NCBI RefSeq assembly: GCF_002127535.1
Contig: NZ_MUBJ01000007.1
Span: forward strand, 137,511 to 201,510
Source: Xenorhabdus vietnamensis
Lineage (GTDB): Bacteria > Pseudomonadota > Gammaproteobacteria > Enterobacterales > Enterobacteriaceae
Direction: 5' to 3'
Length of the DNA: 64,000 nucleotides
Shown here: in pieces, positions 18,868 through 30,500 of the stretch
How the letters are laid out: each line of letters starts with the position of its first letter
Numbering within the stretch: the first letter of the stretch is position 1
The notes under the pieces: model-generated
What the model saw: the letters and a program-made list of their open reading frames with translations, nothing else
Told to the model about the DNA's origin: nothing
Databases searched by the model: none
Program-made: the position numbers and the translations under genes

Positions 18868-20752
18868 ATTGCGGGTTGAACCATTCTGCCAACCCGCTTC
18901 GCCGCCGTATTGCTGTAACCACTGCCTTGTCCAACACTGGCTTATGGGCATAAATAGTCAATTTTTCCCTGGCCCGGGTCAATGCGGTATACACCAGCTC
19001 CCGACTGACCAGCGGTGAGTATTGAGTTGGTAATACCAAGGCAGTATGCTCAAATTCAGATCCCTGAGATTTATGCACAGTCATCACATAAGCTGTTTCA
19101 TGTTGAGGCAATCGGCTCGGCTGAAACCCTTTAATCTGCCCATCAGACAACTGGAAATAGGCTTTCAGCTCATTATCCTGATTTCTGAGCATAATCCCGA
19201 TATCTCCGTTAAACAGCCCAAGAGTACTGTCATTACGCAATATCATGATAGGACGTCCAACATAACTCCGGTTCTCTGAGTTTTTGGGCAGGGTGATAAC
19301 ACCTTTCCTGTGTAATAATTGTTCCACTCGCTGATTCAGTCCGGTGACACCAAAGGGCCCCTCCCTTAACGCGCACAATAGCCGAAAACGGTTAAATTCG
19401 GTCAGGATAGATTTTTCCGATACCTGTTCATTTGCCATCGCCAAATATTGATAGTAGCCCGTAGCCGTCTCAGCCAACAGACGCTGATAATCTTCATCCG
19501 CTGAAAGGGGATAAAAATAAATATCAGGAAAAGTCTGACTCAGCACCATAGCGACACCCGCACGATCTCCCCGATTCACTGCCGATGCTAATTGTCCAAT
19601 GCCGGAAGCCGAATTGAAGCGATAACTTTTGCGCAACAGGCATAGGCAATCCCGCACAGTAGAAGCGTTTTCACCAGAAGATGGAGAGGAATACGGTGTC
19701 AGCTGGCATCCGGTTAGTCTTTCCAACTGTTCGGCACGTTTGGCACTATAGCCCTGTTCAGCAAAGCGGCAAATATCCCCCAATACCGCACCTGCTTCAA
19801 CCGATGCAAGCTGGTCTTTATCCCCCAAGAAAATAACTTTCGCCCGTGATGGTAAAGCATCAATCAAGCGAGCCATCATCGGTAAATCCACCATTGAGGC
19901 TTCATCAACAATCAAAATATCAAGGGACAACGGATTATCACGGTCATAACGCAGTTTCTGGCTATCAGGCTGTGCTCCCAGTAAACGGTGGATAGTTTGC
20001 GCCTGCTCTGGAATGCTGCGCCACTGTTCTGACGTCAAGTTAAGCTTTTTAACCGCTTCCCTGAGCGATTCAGTCAATCTTGCTGCCGCCTTGCCTGTTG
20101 GTGCTGCCAATTGAATGCTTAATTTTTTTCCTTCATGTAATTTGATCAAAGTAGCCAACAATTTAGCCACTGTCGTGGTTTTTCCGGTTCCCGGCCCTCC
20201 AGAGATCACAGAAATTCGGCTCGTTACAGCCACTGCCGCCGCAACTTTCTGCCAATCAATTTCCTCTTCAGCAGTGACACCAAAAAGATCATCCAAAATA
20301 CGACGTAGCTGAATTTCATCAGGGATATCAGTCAATTCCACAGCAGCAAAAAAATCTGCCACACGCCGTTCGCTGTGCCACATACGTTGTAAATACAGAC
20401 TGCAATCAGCCCCCCCTTGATGAGCAAGGATCATCGGTGTAGGAAACGCCCCCGTACTCACCGCCGGACAGGCTTGTAACTCAGCCAGAATCTGCTGTGG
20501 AGCTGGTTCCCCGGCCAAAGACCAAAGAGATGCAGCTAATTCAGGTTGCCTGCCTTCAAAAAAATATTTTGGCGAAATTCGCTCCAACGGCAAACAGACG
20601 TGCCCTGCCCCTGACTCAGCACTTAACAGAGCCGTAATTAACAGTAACAGAGGATTTTCATCCTCAACCATCGCGTAAGCAAACTGTACATCCAAAGGGC
20701 GCAGCAACTTCTGGCTCACTGCGTGCTGCAACAATGACATCATGGAATTCAT
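18866..20752 (-). CDS. recD: RecBCD enzyme subunit RecD
   Basis: 628 aa, about 20 longer than E. coli RecD. This superfamily 1 helicase has Walker A SGGPGTGKTTT, Walker B LIVDEASMVD, motif III FLGDKDQLASVE and the late motif MTVHKSQGSEF. It is the fast 5'-3' motor of RecBCD and regulates Chi response. Its start overlaps the recB stop by 4 bp, so translation is coupled. An insertion of about 15 residues near PYSSPSSGENAST probably accounts for much of the extra length. Confidence 0.96.
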   Translation of the reverse strand: MNSMMSLLQHAVSQKLLRPLDVQFAYAMVEDENPLLLLITALLSAESGAGHVCLPLERISPKYFFEGRQPELAASLWSLAGEPAPQQILAELQACPAVSTGAFPTPMILAHQGGADCSLYLQRMWHSERRVADFFAAVELTDIPDEIQLRRILDDLFGVTAEEEIDWQKVAAAVAVTSRISVISGGPGTGKTTTVAKLLATLIKLHEGKKLSIQLAAPTGKAAARLTESLREAVKKLNLTSEQWRSIPEQAQTIHRLLGAQPDSQKLRYDRDNPLSLDILIVDEASMVDLPMMARLIDALPSRAKVIFLGDKDQLASVEAGAVLGDICRFAEQGYSAKRAEQLERLTGCQLTPYSSPSSGENASTVRDCLCLLRKSYRFNSASGIGQLASAVNRGDRAGVAMVLSQTFPDIYFYPLSADEDYQRLLAETATGYYQYLAMANEQVSEKSILTEFNRFRLLCALREGPFGVTGLNQRVEQLLHRKGVITLPKNSENRSYVGRPIMILRNDSTLGLFNGDIGIMLRNQDNELKAYFQLSDGQIKGFQPSRLPQHETAYVMTVHKSQGSEFEHTALVLPTQYSPLVSRELVYTALTRAREKLTIYAHKPVLDKAVVTAIRRRSGLAEWFNPQ

Positions 20753-23700
20753 ACGCTTCGTTCCTCACCAGCATCACTAAAAAGCGTATCCAGTTCGTCA
20801 ATAAATTCAAAGGGAGGCAAATAGTGGTAAATGCCATGCCCGGGGTTATCCTTATCAATGCCACGCAGAAACAGGTACATCACGCCGCCAAAATGCTGAC
20901 GATAATCATAATTGGCTAACCGGTGGCGTAAATAACGGTGCAGGGCCAGGGTATAAAGCTGATACTGCAAATCATAACGGTGTTCTATCATGGCTCTTGC
21001 CATCGCTTCTTGCGTATATGACTGGCTGTTTTCACCCAACCAATTTGACTTGTAATCCACTACATAAAACTTATCCTGCCAGCAAAAAACCAAATCAATA
21101 AAGCCTTTTAACATGCCTTTGACCTGATGAAAGGACAGCGGCGCACATTGCGCAGACAACGGATCATAACGACGAGTCAGTGCATCCATTTCCTTTGAAT
21201 GCAATAGCTTATCCACTGGCAGGTAAAACTGCATTTCACTTTGCTGGAGATGGCGCGGCACACTGACAAGCTGCATACCTTGCTCATTCAGCACTGCGCC
21301 CACAATATCCTCTATCCATTGTTCTAATACAGGTGCCCAATTTTCGTCAAACCCTGAAGCAGTCAGCTTTTCCATCAACCACGCCTGAGCAGGAAGGTTG
21401 CCGAAATCCAGATCCTCTAAGATACTGTGCAGGAATGTGCCCGCAGACGTACCACGTGGGAAAGTATGCGGAGTCATCTGTAACGACTGCTCTCCCTGCT
21501 TTTCACCACATGCATCAATATCCATCTTCGGAGAAATGGATTGCACAATCACATCTATGGATTCACCAAATGCACCAGCATAAGTATGGGAAGCCGCGTG
21601 AGAAGCGGAATATTGCAAACCCGAATAGCTCGTCACCCGCCAATCATCCCGAACGGAACGTTGAAACTTTCTGGCTTCCAGCGACAGAATATTTTCATTT
21701 TGCGAGTACCATTGTGAATCAGCGGTATCTTTCACATGTTTGATTTCTATGCTGTCATCACAAAGCTCATTCAGGCTATTTACCAATAGTGCTGCATCTC
21801 CTTTCTGCCCTTTTTGCAACAAGTATCCAAGAGCTGACAAATGCAAATCCGTATCACCGGCTTTCCCTCTATTTCCTTTGATAAGCGGAGCCACACCAAC
21901 ACTACAGTGATAAATCGCCCGCGTTAATGCAACGTAGAGTAAGCGTAAATCTTCAGCCAAGCGCTCTTCATCGGCCAGCTCCAGAGCTTCTTTCAACATT
22001 TCATCATCATGGGAAATACTGAGATAGGCTTCAAAGCTCTGGCGATCATGGTAGACAGCCTGCTTCTGCTTCCTGTAACCACAAATGAAAGGCAAGCAAA
22101 CCAACGGATATTCCAATCCCTTAGACTTGTGAATGGTACAGATCTTCACCAGATGTCGATCACTCTCCAACCTCAGTTGCTGGCTTTCTGCCTGTGGATT
22201 CGGGCGGGAAATTTGTTGTGCCAGCCAACGGGCAACAGCATGTTCGCTATCTAGTTGCTGAGATGCCTCCTGCAATAACTCACCAATGTGCATAATATCT
22301 GTAAGCCGACGTTCACCTTCATCCCCTGCCAACAGATTTTCCGCTATCCGATATTTCACCATTACCGCCCGCAGCATGGGCAATACACCACGAGAGCGCC
22401 ATAAACGGGCATAATCATCAAATTCATCAACCAAACGATCCCAAGCCGTTTCGTCGTGATTTAATTGATCAATTTGTCGTGCACTCAAACCAAATAAACT
22501 GCTGGCTAATGCACTTCTCAATTCTCGCGCTTTTTCCGGAGCCAATACCGCCTGTAATAACCAAAGCAAATCTTTCGCTTCTGGTGTATCAAACACACTT
22601 TCTCGGTTAGAAAGGAAAACTGATGGTATCTTCAGCGCATTTAATTCTTTGCGGATTAATGAAGCTTCCCGGCGATCACGTACCAATACCGTAATATCTG
22701 CCGCCATAACCGGACGTTTTTTTGTGATCTGCTCTTTTTCTATCTGCTCTTTTTCTATATGACATAAAAGAGCCTTGCCTTCTTGCCCTGCCTGCAACCA
22801 ATCCCTTATTTGGGCAGCACACTGTCGGGCCATGCTTTGTTCATATTCCCCTTTGGAAACGCCATCACCATCCTGTAACCAAAATCGTAAAGCAGCTTGA
22901 TCCTCATTATAAAAAGAAAATCGCAACCCTTGATTTTTCTCCGCAGCATTAACGTTAATGAATGGAATTTGTTCAAACAAGAATGGACGTTCTGGGCGAG
23001 AAAACAGTTTATTGACGGCGTGCACCATTGATACGGAAGAACGCCAGTTAGTTTCCAGCGTGTAGTGGGCCTTAACGTTAGAACGAGCGCGAATATAGGT
23101 AAAAATATCAGCACCGCGAAACGCATAAATCGCTTGTTTGGGATCGCCAATGAACAACAAGCCATTTTCCGGCTGTTCACTTTCTGATTCAGGGTAATAT
23201 ATGGCTTGGAAAATGCGATATTGCTGTGGGTCAGTATCCTGAAACTCATCGATCATTGCGACGGGGTAGCGCTGCCGAATGGTTGCAGCAAGCTGCTCTC
23301 CTCCTGCACGTCGCAAAGCACTGTCCAAACGGGTCAACAAATCATCAAAGCCCATGTAGCCACGTGTCAGTTTCTCCTGATTAACCGATTGACGAACTTC
23401 CACAATCGCTTTGGGAATGATGATATCTTTCAATGTCAGCGGCTGTTGGTATAAACCATCGATGGCTTCAAACAGCGCATGCTGCGGAACCTCTCCTTTT
23501 TTGGTCTTTTCCAATAAACGGGACTGGCAAAATTTATCCAAGTCTTTAGATAGCAGATAGTCTTTGGTTGGTGATCCAGCCCACTCAGAAACACTATTCA
23601 GCCAATTGGGTAAATGCTTTTTGTTGTAGCTACGTTTATCAACACCTGAATTGGCGATAAGCCCCTCTAACTCAGAAGCAGCATCATTCCACTGACGCTT

Positions 23701-24489
23701 TATCGACTCAATCTGTTCAATAATTTTCTGATGACGGCTAAACAACGTTTCATTGCCATCAGGTGCATTGATGATATACGGCATATCTCCGTGTAAATAA
23801 TCAGAAATATCTTTTAATAGTGCTTCCGGCCCACTCCATATCCGGCTGACTTCCGCAGCAATCGGTAATGGCAGGGGATAACAATGACGCCGCCAAAAAT
23901 CGGCACAGCCTTGTTTACGTAGCTGGCTTTCATCCTGAATCAACGTTTGCTCAAACAATACACCTGACTCAAACGCATTATGCACCAACATTCGCTGGCA
24001 AAAACCGTGGATGGTATAAATCGCAGCCTCATCCATCTGACGCTCAGCGGCCAATAACCAACTGGCTGCACTTTCCTTATCAGGAATTTCATTCAGCAAT
24101 TGCTGATAAATCGGATCGTTAACGACGGTTTCTTCCCGTATACAGGCCAAGCGGAGTTGGTGGATGTTTTCACGGATACGTCCACGCAACTCATCCGTTG
24201 CAGCCTCCGTAAAGGTAACAACCAGAATTTCCTCAACATTCAGCGGACGGGAAAAGGCGGCAGAGCCACCCAATCCCAGTAGCAAACGGAGATACAGCAA
24301 GCCTATCGTATAAGTCTTTCCCGTTCCTGCTGAAGCTTCGATCAGCCGCTGACCATACAGCGGCAATGTTAACGGGTTCAGTTTATAAGACTCTCCTGCT
24401 TTATAAGACTGAACTACTTGATGACCTAGCATCTGACGGCCTAACATTTCATGATCCGGTATTTCATAGTCCGGTATAGCTTTGCTCAC
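20749..24489 (-). CDS. recB: RecBCD enzyme subunit RecB
   Basis: 1246 aa; E. coli RecB is 1180 aa. The helicase part has Walker A EASAGTGKTYT, VVTFTEAATDEL and Walker B AMIDEFQDTDP, with KAIYAFRGAD following. The C-terminal nuclease has DLVFCWQDKFYVVDYKSNWLG with the catalytic D and K. Walker A starts near residue 52, about 30 residues later than in E. coli. The extra N-terminal segment follows directly from an ATG that overlaps the ptrA stop by 4 bp. The subunit drives 3'-5' unwinding and carries the only nuclease of the complex. Confidence 0.95.
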   Translation of the reverse strand: MSKAIPDYEIPDHEMLGRQMLGHQVVQSYKAGESYKLNPLTLPLYGQRLIEASAGTGKTYTIGLLYLRLLLGLGGSAAFSRPLNVEEILVVTFTEAATDELRGRIRENIHQLRLACIREETVVNDPIYQQLLNEIPDKESAASWLLAAERQMDEAAIYTIHGFCQRMLVHNAFESGVLFEQTLIQDESQLRKQGCADFWRRHCYPLPLPIAAEVSRIWSGPEALLKDISDYLHGDMPYIINAPDGNETLFSRHQKIIEQIESIKRQWNDAASELEGLIANSGVDKRSYNKKHLPNWLNSVSEWAGSPTKDYLLSKDLDKFCQSRLLEKTKKGEVPQHALFEAIDGLYQQPLTLKDIIIPKAIVEVRQSVNQEKLTRGYMGFDDLLTRLDSALRRAGGEQLAATIRQRYPVAMIDEFQDTDPQQYRIFQAIYYPESESEQPENGLLFIGDPKQAIYAFRGADIFTYIRARSNVKAHYTLETNWRSSVSMVHAVNKLFSRPERPFLFEQIPFINVNAAEKNQGLRFSFYNEDQAALRFWLQDGDGVSKGEYEQSMARQCAAQIRDWLQAGQEGKALLCHIEKEQIEKEQITKKRPVMAADITVLVRDRREASLIRKELNALKIPSVFLSNRESVFDTPEAKDLLWLLQAVLAPEKARELRSALASSLFGLSARQIDQLNHDETAWDRLVDEFDDYARLWRSRGVLPMLRAVMVKYRIAENLLAGDEGERRLTDIMHIGELLQEASQQLDSEHAVARWLAQQISRPNPQAESQQLRLESDRHLVKICTIHKSKGLEYPLVCLPFICGYRKQKQAVYHDRQSFEAYLSISHDDEMLKEALELADEERLAEDLRLLYVALTRAIYHCSVGVAPLIKGNRGKAGDTDLHLSALGYLLQKGQKGDAALLVNSLNELCDDSIEIKHVKDTADSQWYSQNENILSLEARKFQRSVRDDWRVTSYSGLQYSASHAASHTYAGAFGESIDVIVQSISPKMDIDACGEKQGEQSLQMTPHTFPRGTSAGTFLHSILEDLDFGNLPAQAWLMEKLTASGFDENWAPVLEQWIEDIVGAVLNEQGMQLVSVPRHLQQSEMQFYLPVDKLLHSKEMDALTRRYDPLSAQCAPLSFHQVKGMLKGFIDLVFCWQDKFYVVDYKSNWLGENSQSYTQEAMARAMIEHRYDLQYQLYTLALHRYLRHRLANYDYRQHFGGVMYLFLRGIDKDNPGHGIYHYLPPFEFIDELDTLFSDAGEERSV

Positions 24490-27371
24490 TGAGCATTCAC
24501 CTTAACCGGCAATTGTTTCTGGAAATCTGACACAGAGTTGTAAGTTTTCCAGCCTTTCAGCCCAGCATATTGATGAACTGAGCCTTTTTTCCCTGTAGTT
24601 TGGGAAATCAGAGCTAATCCCTGACGTTTAATAACTGCTTTTTCATAAAATGCGATGAGCTGCGCTTTAGTGGCTTTTTCCATTGCTGCTATGGTTTTCT
24701 CACGTGTATCAAACTTAAAGTTATTGCGCCCGAAATCCGCATAATAACGGTCTACTTCTGAATAGAAAGTCTGTGGTGGTTCACGCATTTCTTTCAGCAG
24801 AGATTTTTTATACTGCTCAAACTCAGCATCAGACATCGCTTTCAGCTTTTTATCAGCCTGTTGATAGAAGCTCTGGTAGCGTTGATGCAGGTAATCCGGT
24901 TGCTTACTGTTGCTTTGCAACAAGAAACCCAATCCCCACTGCTTACCTACATTTTGGTTGAAAGCAAAAATTGCATAGCCAAGCTGCTCTTTCGTCCTCA
25001 ATTGATCATAGAACCACGGTGACAAAATGCTACTCAGCAAGCCAGAATAAGTTTTGCCATTGATATGGTCATATCCTGTCGGAATATAGATTTCTGCCAA
25101 TGCGTTATCTGTGCTGTTAGCCGTGCCTTCAAAGTTAACAGCATAATTACGGTCGATAACAATGCGATCTCCAGTCCACCATACCGTTCCTTGATTAGCG
25201 AGTTGCTTCTGTGCTGATTGAACGATGTTAGTACTCTGCTGCTTAGTTAAATTACCGAAAACCAGAGCCTGTAAAGCCGAGTGTTGGATCATGCCCTGAC
25301 GGTATTTCACAATATCGTCAACAGTGATAGTATCCAGCACCTTCAATTTTTCGGCCTGTTCAAAGTAAGGCACACTAGAAAGACGAGAAATTGGCTGCAT
25401 TGCCATTTGGAAGGCTTTGCCATTATTGGCGACTTCAAGTTGTTCCCGATACCATGATTTCGCTTGAGCCAATTCCTCTTGAGTCGGTGTAAACGAAATG
25501 TACTGATTAATCGCTGACGTTAACAACTCTGGCAAATGTTGGGTATAACCACTGACGCCGATCTTCAAACCATCTACATAATCTGTAGAAACGCTCATCC
25601 CCCCAACTAAAGCCTGATAACCCAATTGATTAAGTGTAAGTTCAGATAAATAGCCCAATAATGTATCTGAAATCTGATCCTTGATTTTCTTCAATCCATT
25701 AGGGTTACGCATCTCCAGTGTAATACTGCCTTTAGGTTCATCGGCAAAATATTGGCTCGGCATATACAGCAAACGAACATTTGGCTTTTCCAAAATCATT
25801 TCAGGGTGTTTTTGACTGCCAGACGTTTTAATCAGGGATAAATCATCAGGAATATAAGGATTCAATTCAGGCAAAGAGAATAAATCTCCCTGTTCGAGTT
25901 TTTTCCATTCCGCCAGCTGCTTTGAGGTAATTTTATTGATTTGATACGGAGCCTGTACAAAGTAAGCTTCTTTGTTATGTGGCTCTGTTGGGCTGGTAAA
26001 CCAAATACGTGCATTTTCAGGTGTTAATTCATCCAAACGGCTGGCTATCGCTTTTGGATTGAAACCATCTGCAACATACCCCGCATCCAGAACATGGGAA
26101 ATAGGTAATATCAGCATGGCATCCGATAGTCCTGCAATATAATCCATATCCCGCACGATTGACGCATACTGGAACGACAAATTAAGGACTTTCGTCATTT
26201 CATCGAAATAATTTTTGTTGATACCCTGTTGTTTTAGCAGATTAATATAAGAAAAAATGGCTGCTATAACCTGATCGCGCTGTTCAAGCCCTTTATCCGT
26301 CAGCGAAACATAAATATTAAATGTCCCGGTATGGCCATCAGTTTTTGGACTTGCCCCAGCATCAATGCCTTCGATTAAACCTTTTTTATATAACCAGTCA
26401 GATAACGTATTTTGACTGCGATTACCGATTAAATATCCAACATATGTATCTGTTTTGCTGCGAAAATCTGCACTATTGTCGGCAATACTGAATTCCAGCT
26501 GCAACGCTTTACAAGGTTGTGCTGGTACATAATGGATAATGATGCCTTTTTCTTTATCTGTTATTGCAGGAATTTTAATGGCAGGCACAGAAGCGTGTCG
26601 ATTCGGGATACGGCCGAGGGTTTCTACCGCAATCTGAGCCAATTTATCTATTGATTGATTGCCATACACAACCCCTTTCATCAAATTGGCGGAGTAATAG
26701 CGTTGGTAAAAATCAACCAGTGCCGCCTGTAATTTGCTGTCAGGTTTATCTTTGAGGGTTTCTAAATTTCCGCCAGCAAAGCGAGCATTAGGGTGAGCCG
26801 GATTAATTGTCTCGGCACGGATTTGCCACATACGATGGCCTTCGCCCGCACGAGCAATGGTCATTTCATTATCAACGGCATGACGTTCACGATCAGCATT
26901 GACGGGGTTCAGCAAAGGCTCAGCAAGGGCATCTGCAAGGCGATCAGTCGCTTCTGTTAAGGAATCATTTTCAACTTCCAGATAGAATGCAGTACGGTTG
27001 GCTGTTGTACTGGCGTTACGGCTTCCCCCATGTTTTTGCAAAAATTCGGCAAACTCTCCCGGTTGCGGATAACGTTTAGATCCCATTAACACCATGTGCT
27101 CAAGATAGTGAGCCAGACCAAGCTGATTATCTGGATTTTCCATATGACCAACCGGAATAGATACAGCAGCCAATGATTTAATCGCTTTTTCATCAGAAAC
27201 CAACAGAACTGTCATATCATTTTGCAGTTTAATGGCTTTATATTGACGTGGATCGCGTTCACTTTTGTGAATCGTATCTGGCAACGGCTGCCAAGACAAT
27301 TGAGCATATGCAGTGCCGCCACAAAGTAGCAGAAAGAGCACCGTCATGATGCGGATAATATATTTAGGCAT
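24486..27371 (-). CDS. ptrA: Pitrilysin (protease III)
   Basis: 961 aa M16 family zinc protease with a signal peptide (MPKYIIRIMTVLFLLLCGGT, cleavage after AYA). The inverted zinc motif HYLEH is in LGLAHYLEHMVLMGSKRYP, with the third ligand in NEMTIARAGEG further on. The inactive C-terminal half gives the usual clamshell. It degrades small peptides in the periplasm. It lies between recC and recB as in E. coli and overlaps the recB start. Confidence 0.96.
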   Translation of the reverse strand: MPKYIIRIMTVLFLLLCGGTAYAQLSWQPLPDTIHKSERDPRQYKAIKLQNDMTVLLVSDEKAIKSLAAVSIPVGHMENPDNQLGLAHYLEHMVLMGSKRYPQPGEFAEFLQKHGGSRNASTTANRTAFYLEVENDSLTEATDRLADALAEPLLNPVNADRERHAVDNEMTIARAGEGHRMWQIRAETINPAHPNARFAGGNLETLKDKPDSKLQAALVDFYQRYYSANLMKGVVYGNQSIDKLAQIAVETLGRIPNRHASVPAIKIPAITDKEKGIIIHYVPAQPCKALQLEFSIADNSADFRSKTDTYVGYLIGNRSQNTLSDWLYKKGLIEGIDAGASPKTDGHTGTFNIYVSLTDKGLEQRDQVIAAIFSYINLLKQQGINKNYFDEMTKVLNLSFQYASIVRDMDYIAGLSDAMLILPISHVLDAGYVADGFNPKAIASRLDELTPENARIWFTSPTEPHNKEAYFVQAPYQINKITSKQLAEWKKLEQGDLFSLPELNPYIPDDLSLIKTSGSQKHPEMILEKPNVRLLYMPSQYFADEPKGSITLEMRNPNGLKKIKDQISDTLLGYLSELTLNQLGYQALVGGMSVSTDYVDGLKIGVSGYTQHLPELLTSAINQYISFTPTQEELAQAKSWYREQLEVANNGKAFQMAMQPISRLSSVPYFEQAEKLKVLDTITVDDIVKYRQGMIQHSALQALVFGNLTKQQSTNIVQSAQKQLANQGTVWWTGDRIVIDRNYAVNFEGTANSTDNALAEIYIPTGYDHINGKTYSGLLSSILSPWFYDQLRTKEQLGYAIFAFNQNVGKQWGLGFLLQSNSKQPDYLHQRYQSFYQQADKKLKAMSDAEFEQYKKSLLKEMREPPQTFYSEVDRYYADFGRNNFKFDTREKTIAAMEKATKAQLIAFYEKAVIKRQGLALISQTTGKKGSVHQYAGLKGWKTYNSVSDFQKQLPVKVNAQ

Positions 27372-27396
27372 AACCTAATATTCTCCCTAGTTATTT

Positions 27397-27498
27397 AAAT
27401 AAGTTCTCAAAATGCCAGATCACTTTCTTACTCCTCGCACCGCGAGGAGTAAGAGGGCTTCAAGAGCTAAATGTATCACTATTATGAAAAGGCATTTA
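27397..27498 (+). repeat. Dispersed ~102-bp hairpin repeat, copy 1
   Basis: Between ptrA and recC. The internal stem TTACTCCTCG/CGAGGAGTAA surrounds a small loop. The same sequence, about 85-90% by eye, recurs in reverse orientation at 49230-49334 between ygdB and ppdB. Both copies share ends reading AAATAAGTT and GAAAAGGCATTTA. This suggests a short non-coding dispersed element of the MITE or REP kind. It is not recognised as a named family. Confidence 0.8.
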
Positions 27499-27507
27499 AA
27501 CAATGCG

Positions 27508-30500
27508 CTATTTGAATAATGCGCCATTTGAATAACGGGCCATAGGCAACAAATAGCTCTGAACTTCACGCTTCATGCGATCCAAAAGTAATTGATCAAC
27601 CTGCCGGAAAGCCCGTTGTATATAATGATCACTGCTTTCCCCTTTTCTGTCATGTGTTCCCAGCCACTGTTCCATCAGTTTATTTTCAGCGCTTTGTTGC
27701 ACTTCTTCACTGAAATCGATTTCCCCCGTTCCCTTATCAAAACAGTCAACCAACCATGTCCAGCCACTTCGGCAAAATAAGGGGAGAGGCTCAGACATTC
27801 CTTGAAGATACCCCTCTATCATCTGGTTCAGATATTGTTTCGCTTCATCCGGTTCCAGTGGTACAAAGCGATATTCTGAAACCTTTTTATCTTCCTTCTC
27901 TTTTTTCCCCTTTTTGCCCGTTCCATACATGCGGCTTTCACTCGTCCCCCCTGAAAGACAATAGGCAAGGTGTTCAATCCATAATTGGATACCGTCATTG
28001 GCCGTTAAGTTCGCTGGCCGCCAACGTAAAATTCCATCAGGCTGTATCTGATTAATTCTGCCAACCAATATCACAGCGTCTAATTTCTCATATAGCTCAA
28101 TGGAAAAAGGCTCCGTTCTCTCTTCACGTACTCTGGCAGCCAGCGGCTGCATGGATTCCAACTGTTCCATCCAATAAACCTCGCCAAAGGAACCGTATGG
28201 CAATCCTCCTGATGCACGGAGATGGCAGAACAAAGATTCAGGTGCTCCCTGTTCTATCAGAACGCTTAACAGTAATTGGTTAAATTGATAACGTTGCAGG
28301 TTATCCAGTACAAAAGGCTCTTCCTCAGGCAATTCCATCTCTTCAATGATAAAATGCACTTTCAGTCGTTGCTGAAAAAATGCCCTGACAGGATGTCGAT
28401 AAAAGCGGATCAATTCATCTAATGCAACTTCTTTTACTTCACTGCGATCAAAGGCAATCGGCTGACAAAAATCAGTCGCTGAAACCCCTTGCTGTGTCGC
28501 GGCTGGCAACCATTCTGCGGCATAACTTTGTGAATAGTGATCAGGCAAGAAGTTTTCCATCGCAAAAGGCACACGGGTATGTTGTGAAAGTAAATGTTTT
28601 CGGGCATTTCTGGCACTGTCATCAACATTCAGCATTTCATCACCGGATAAGCAAAAACTCTGGCAAATATAATCCAGTAGCTCATTGACCAATACAGATG
28701 GATTGCATTCAGTATCATCCCGAATCGATTTACCAATGTAGCTGATATAAAGAAATTGCTCAGCCGAAACCATTGCTTCCAGAAAGAGATAACGGTCATC
28801 ATCACGCCGTTTCCTATCCCCTCGCTGAGTTTGTTCTGCCATCAGATCAAACCCAAGTGGTGGGATAGTTCTTGGATAAATCCCATCATTCATTCCCAAC
28901 AGGCAAACAACTTTAAAAGGAATGGAACGCATAGGCATCAGGGTACAAAAATTGAGGGAGCCAGCAAGGAAGCGCTGGCTGATTTTCTCATCATCAAAAC
29001 GAAGCGCCAGTTCATCGTGCAACAATACCAAAGGAATGCTCTCTCCGTAGTATGCATTCAAGCCATTATCAATCACTTTTTGCCATTGCTGCGTAATAAG
29101 TGCCAGAACCAGTTCGATTTCATCATCCGTTTCGAAAAAAGTTTCCAGCAGTTGCGGACATACCGCCAACCAATCCTCCAATCGCTGTTCTTCACTCAAA
29201 ATTTTACGCCAGCGATTCAGTTCCATTAAAAACTCAGCCAATTGCCCGGCCAATTCGGCCGCAAGGCCGCTGGATTCATCGTAAGGCAAAACCTCATTCC
29301 ATGGCCCTGCCTGACTATCCATGGCATAACCCAACAGCATGCGCGTCAGACCAAAGCGCCACGTATTCTGCCCTGTGGCTGGCAAAGACAGTGCTTCAAT
29401 GTTGTCATCATCCAGCCCCCAGCAAATCCCCGATTCTTTTACCCAACGCCGCAATAAACGCAACCCTTCTTCCTGAATAGCAAATTTATTGGCTAAAGCA
29501 GGGACTTCCAATAATGCCAACACCTGCTCTGCCGTAAATCGACTCAGTGGCAGCTCCAACAGGGTAATGAACGCCTGTAAGACAGGATGTGCCTGACGAG
29601 CTTTACGGTCAGAAATAGCAAAAGGAATATAACGGTCATCAGGAGCATTGCCAAAAACGGCCTGAATATAAGGAGCATAGCTGTCGATATCTGCCATCAT
29701 TACAATGATGTCCCTCGGTGTCAGTGCAGGATCATCATCCAATAAATGCAGGATTTGATCCTGCAATACTTCTATCTCCCTCTGCGGGCTATGGCATGAA
29801 TGAAAAGTCAGAGAGCGATCAGCACAATCAAACGGACGCTTTTTCAGACTATTGTTGAAGGTATTTTCTGTAGAGCCAATCTGGGCATGATCTTCGAGAT
29901 TAAGGATATCCTGCTGGATTTTATGTAAGATAGAATCAGGCTCCAATTCAACAAAAGCATGGACATCAGAATCCGGCTCCAATTGTGACAACAGGTAGAG
30001 GTTATCCCTGCCCAATTTTCCCCAAGATGCCAGCAATGGATTGTTCAGATCCTGCTCCCCTTCTTCATTAAAGAGTGATGGAGCTTCTTCTGGATCTTTG
30101 AATCTTTCCAACGATTGGAGACTCTTATAATGTTTGGGTTTCCGGCTATTTAATTTGGCAAGAAACGCATAACTTTGAATATCCCCCCAATAATATTGGC
30201 ATGGGTTAGTAAACATAAGATGAATATCAATATGTTTACCTAATGCCTTAAATACTTGCAGATAAGCAGGGGGCAATACAGATATGCCGCAGATGAAAAT
30301 GCGCGGGGGAAGATTTTCCAATGGAAAATTCCCTTCTTCCAACGTTGTGATAAATCGATGGTATAAATTGGCGCGATGCCACAAAGGTTGTTGTAATTGG
30401 CGAGTATATTCTGTCAGTTCAGACCATAGCCTTTTTTGCCATAACTGATTACTGCTCAAACCATCAATTAATTGATCATTTTCCCAATTTTCCAGCCACT

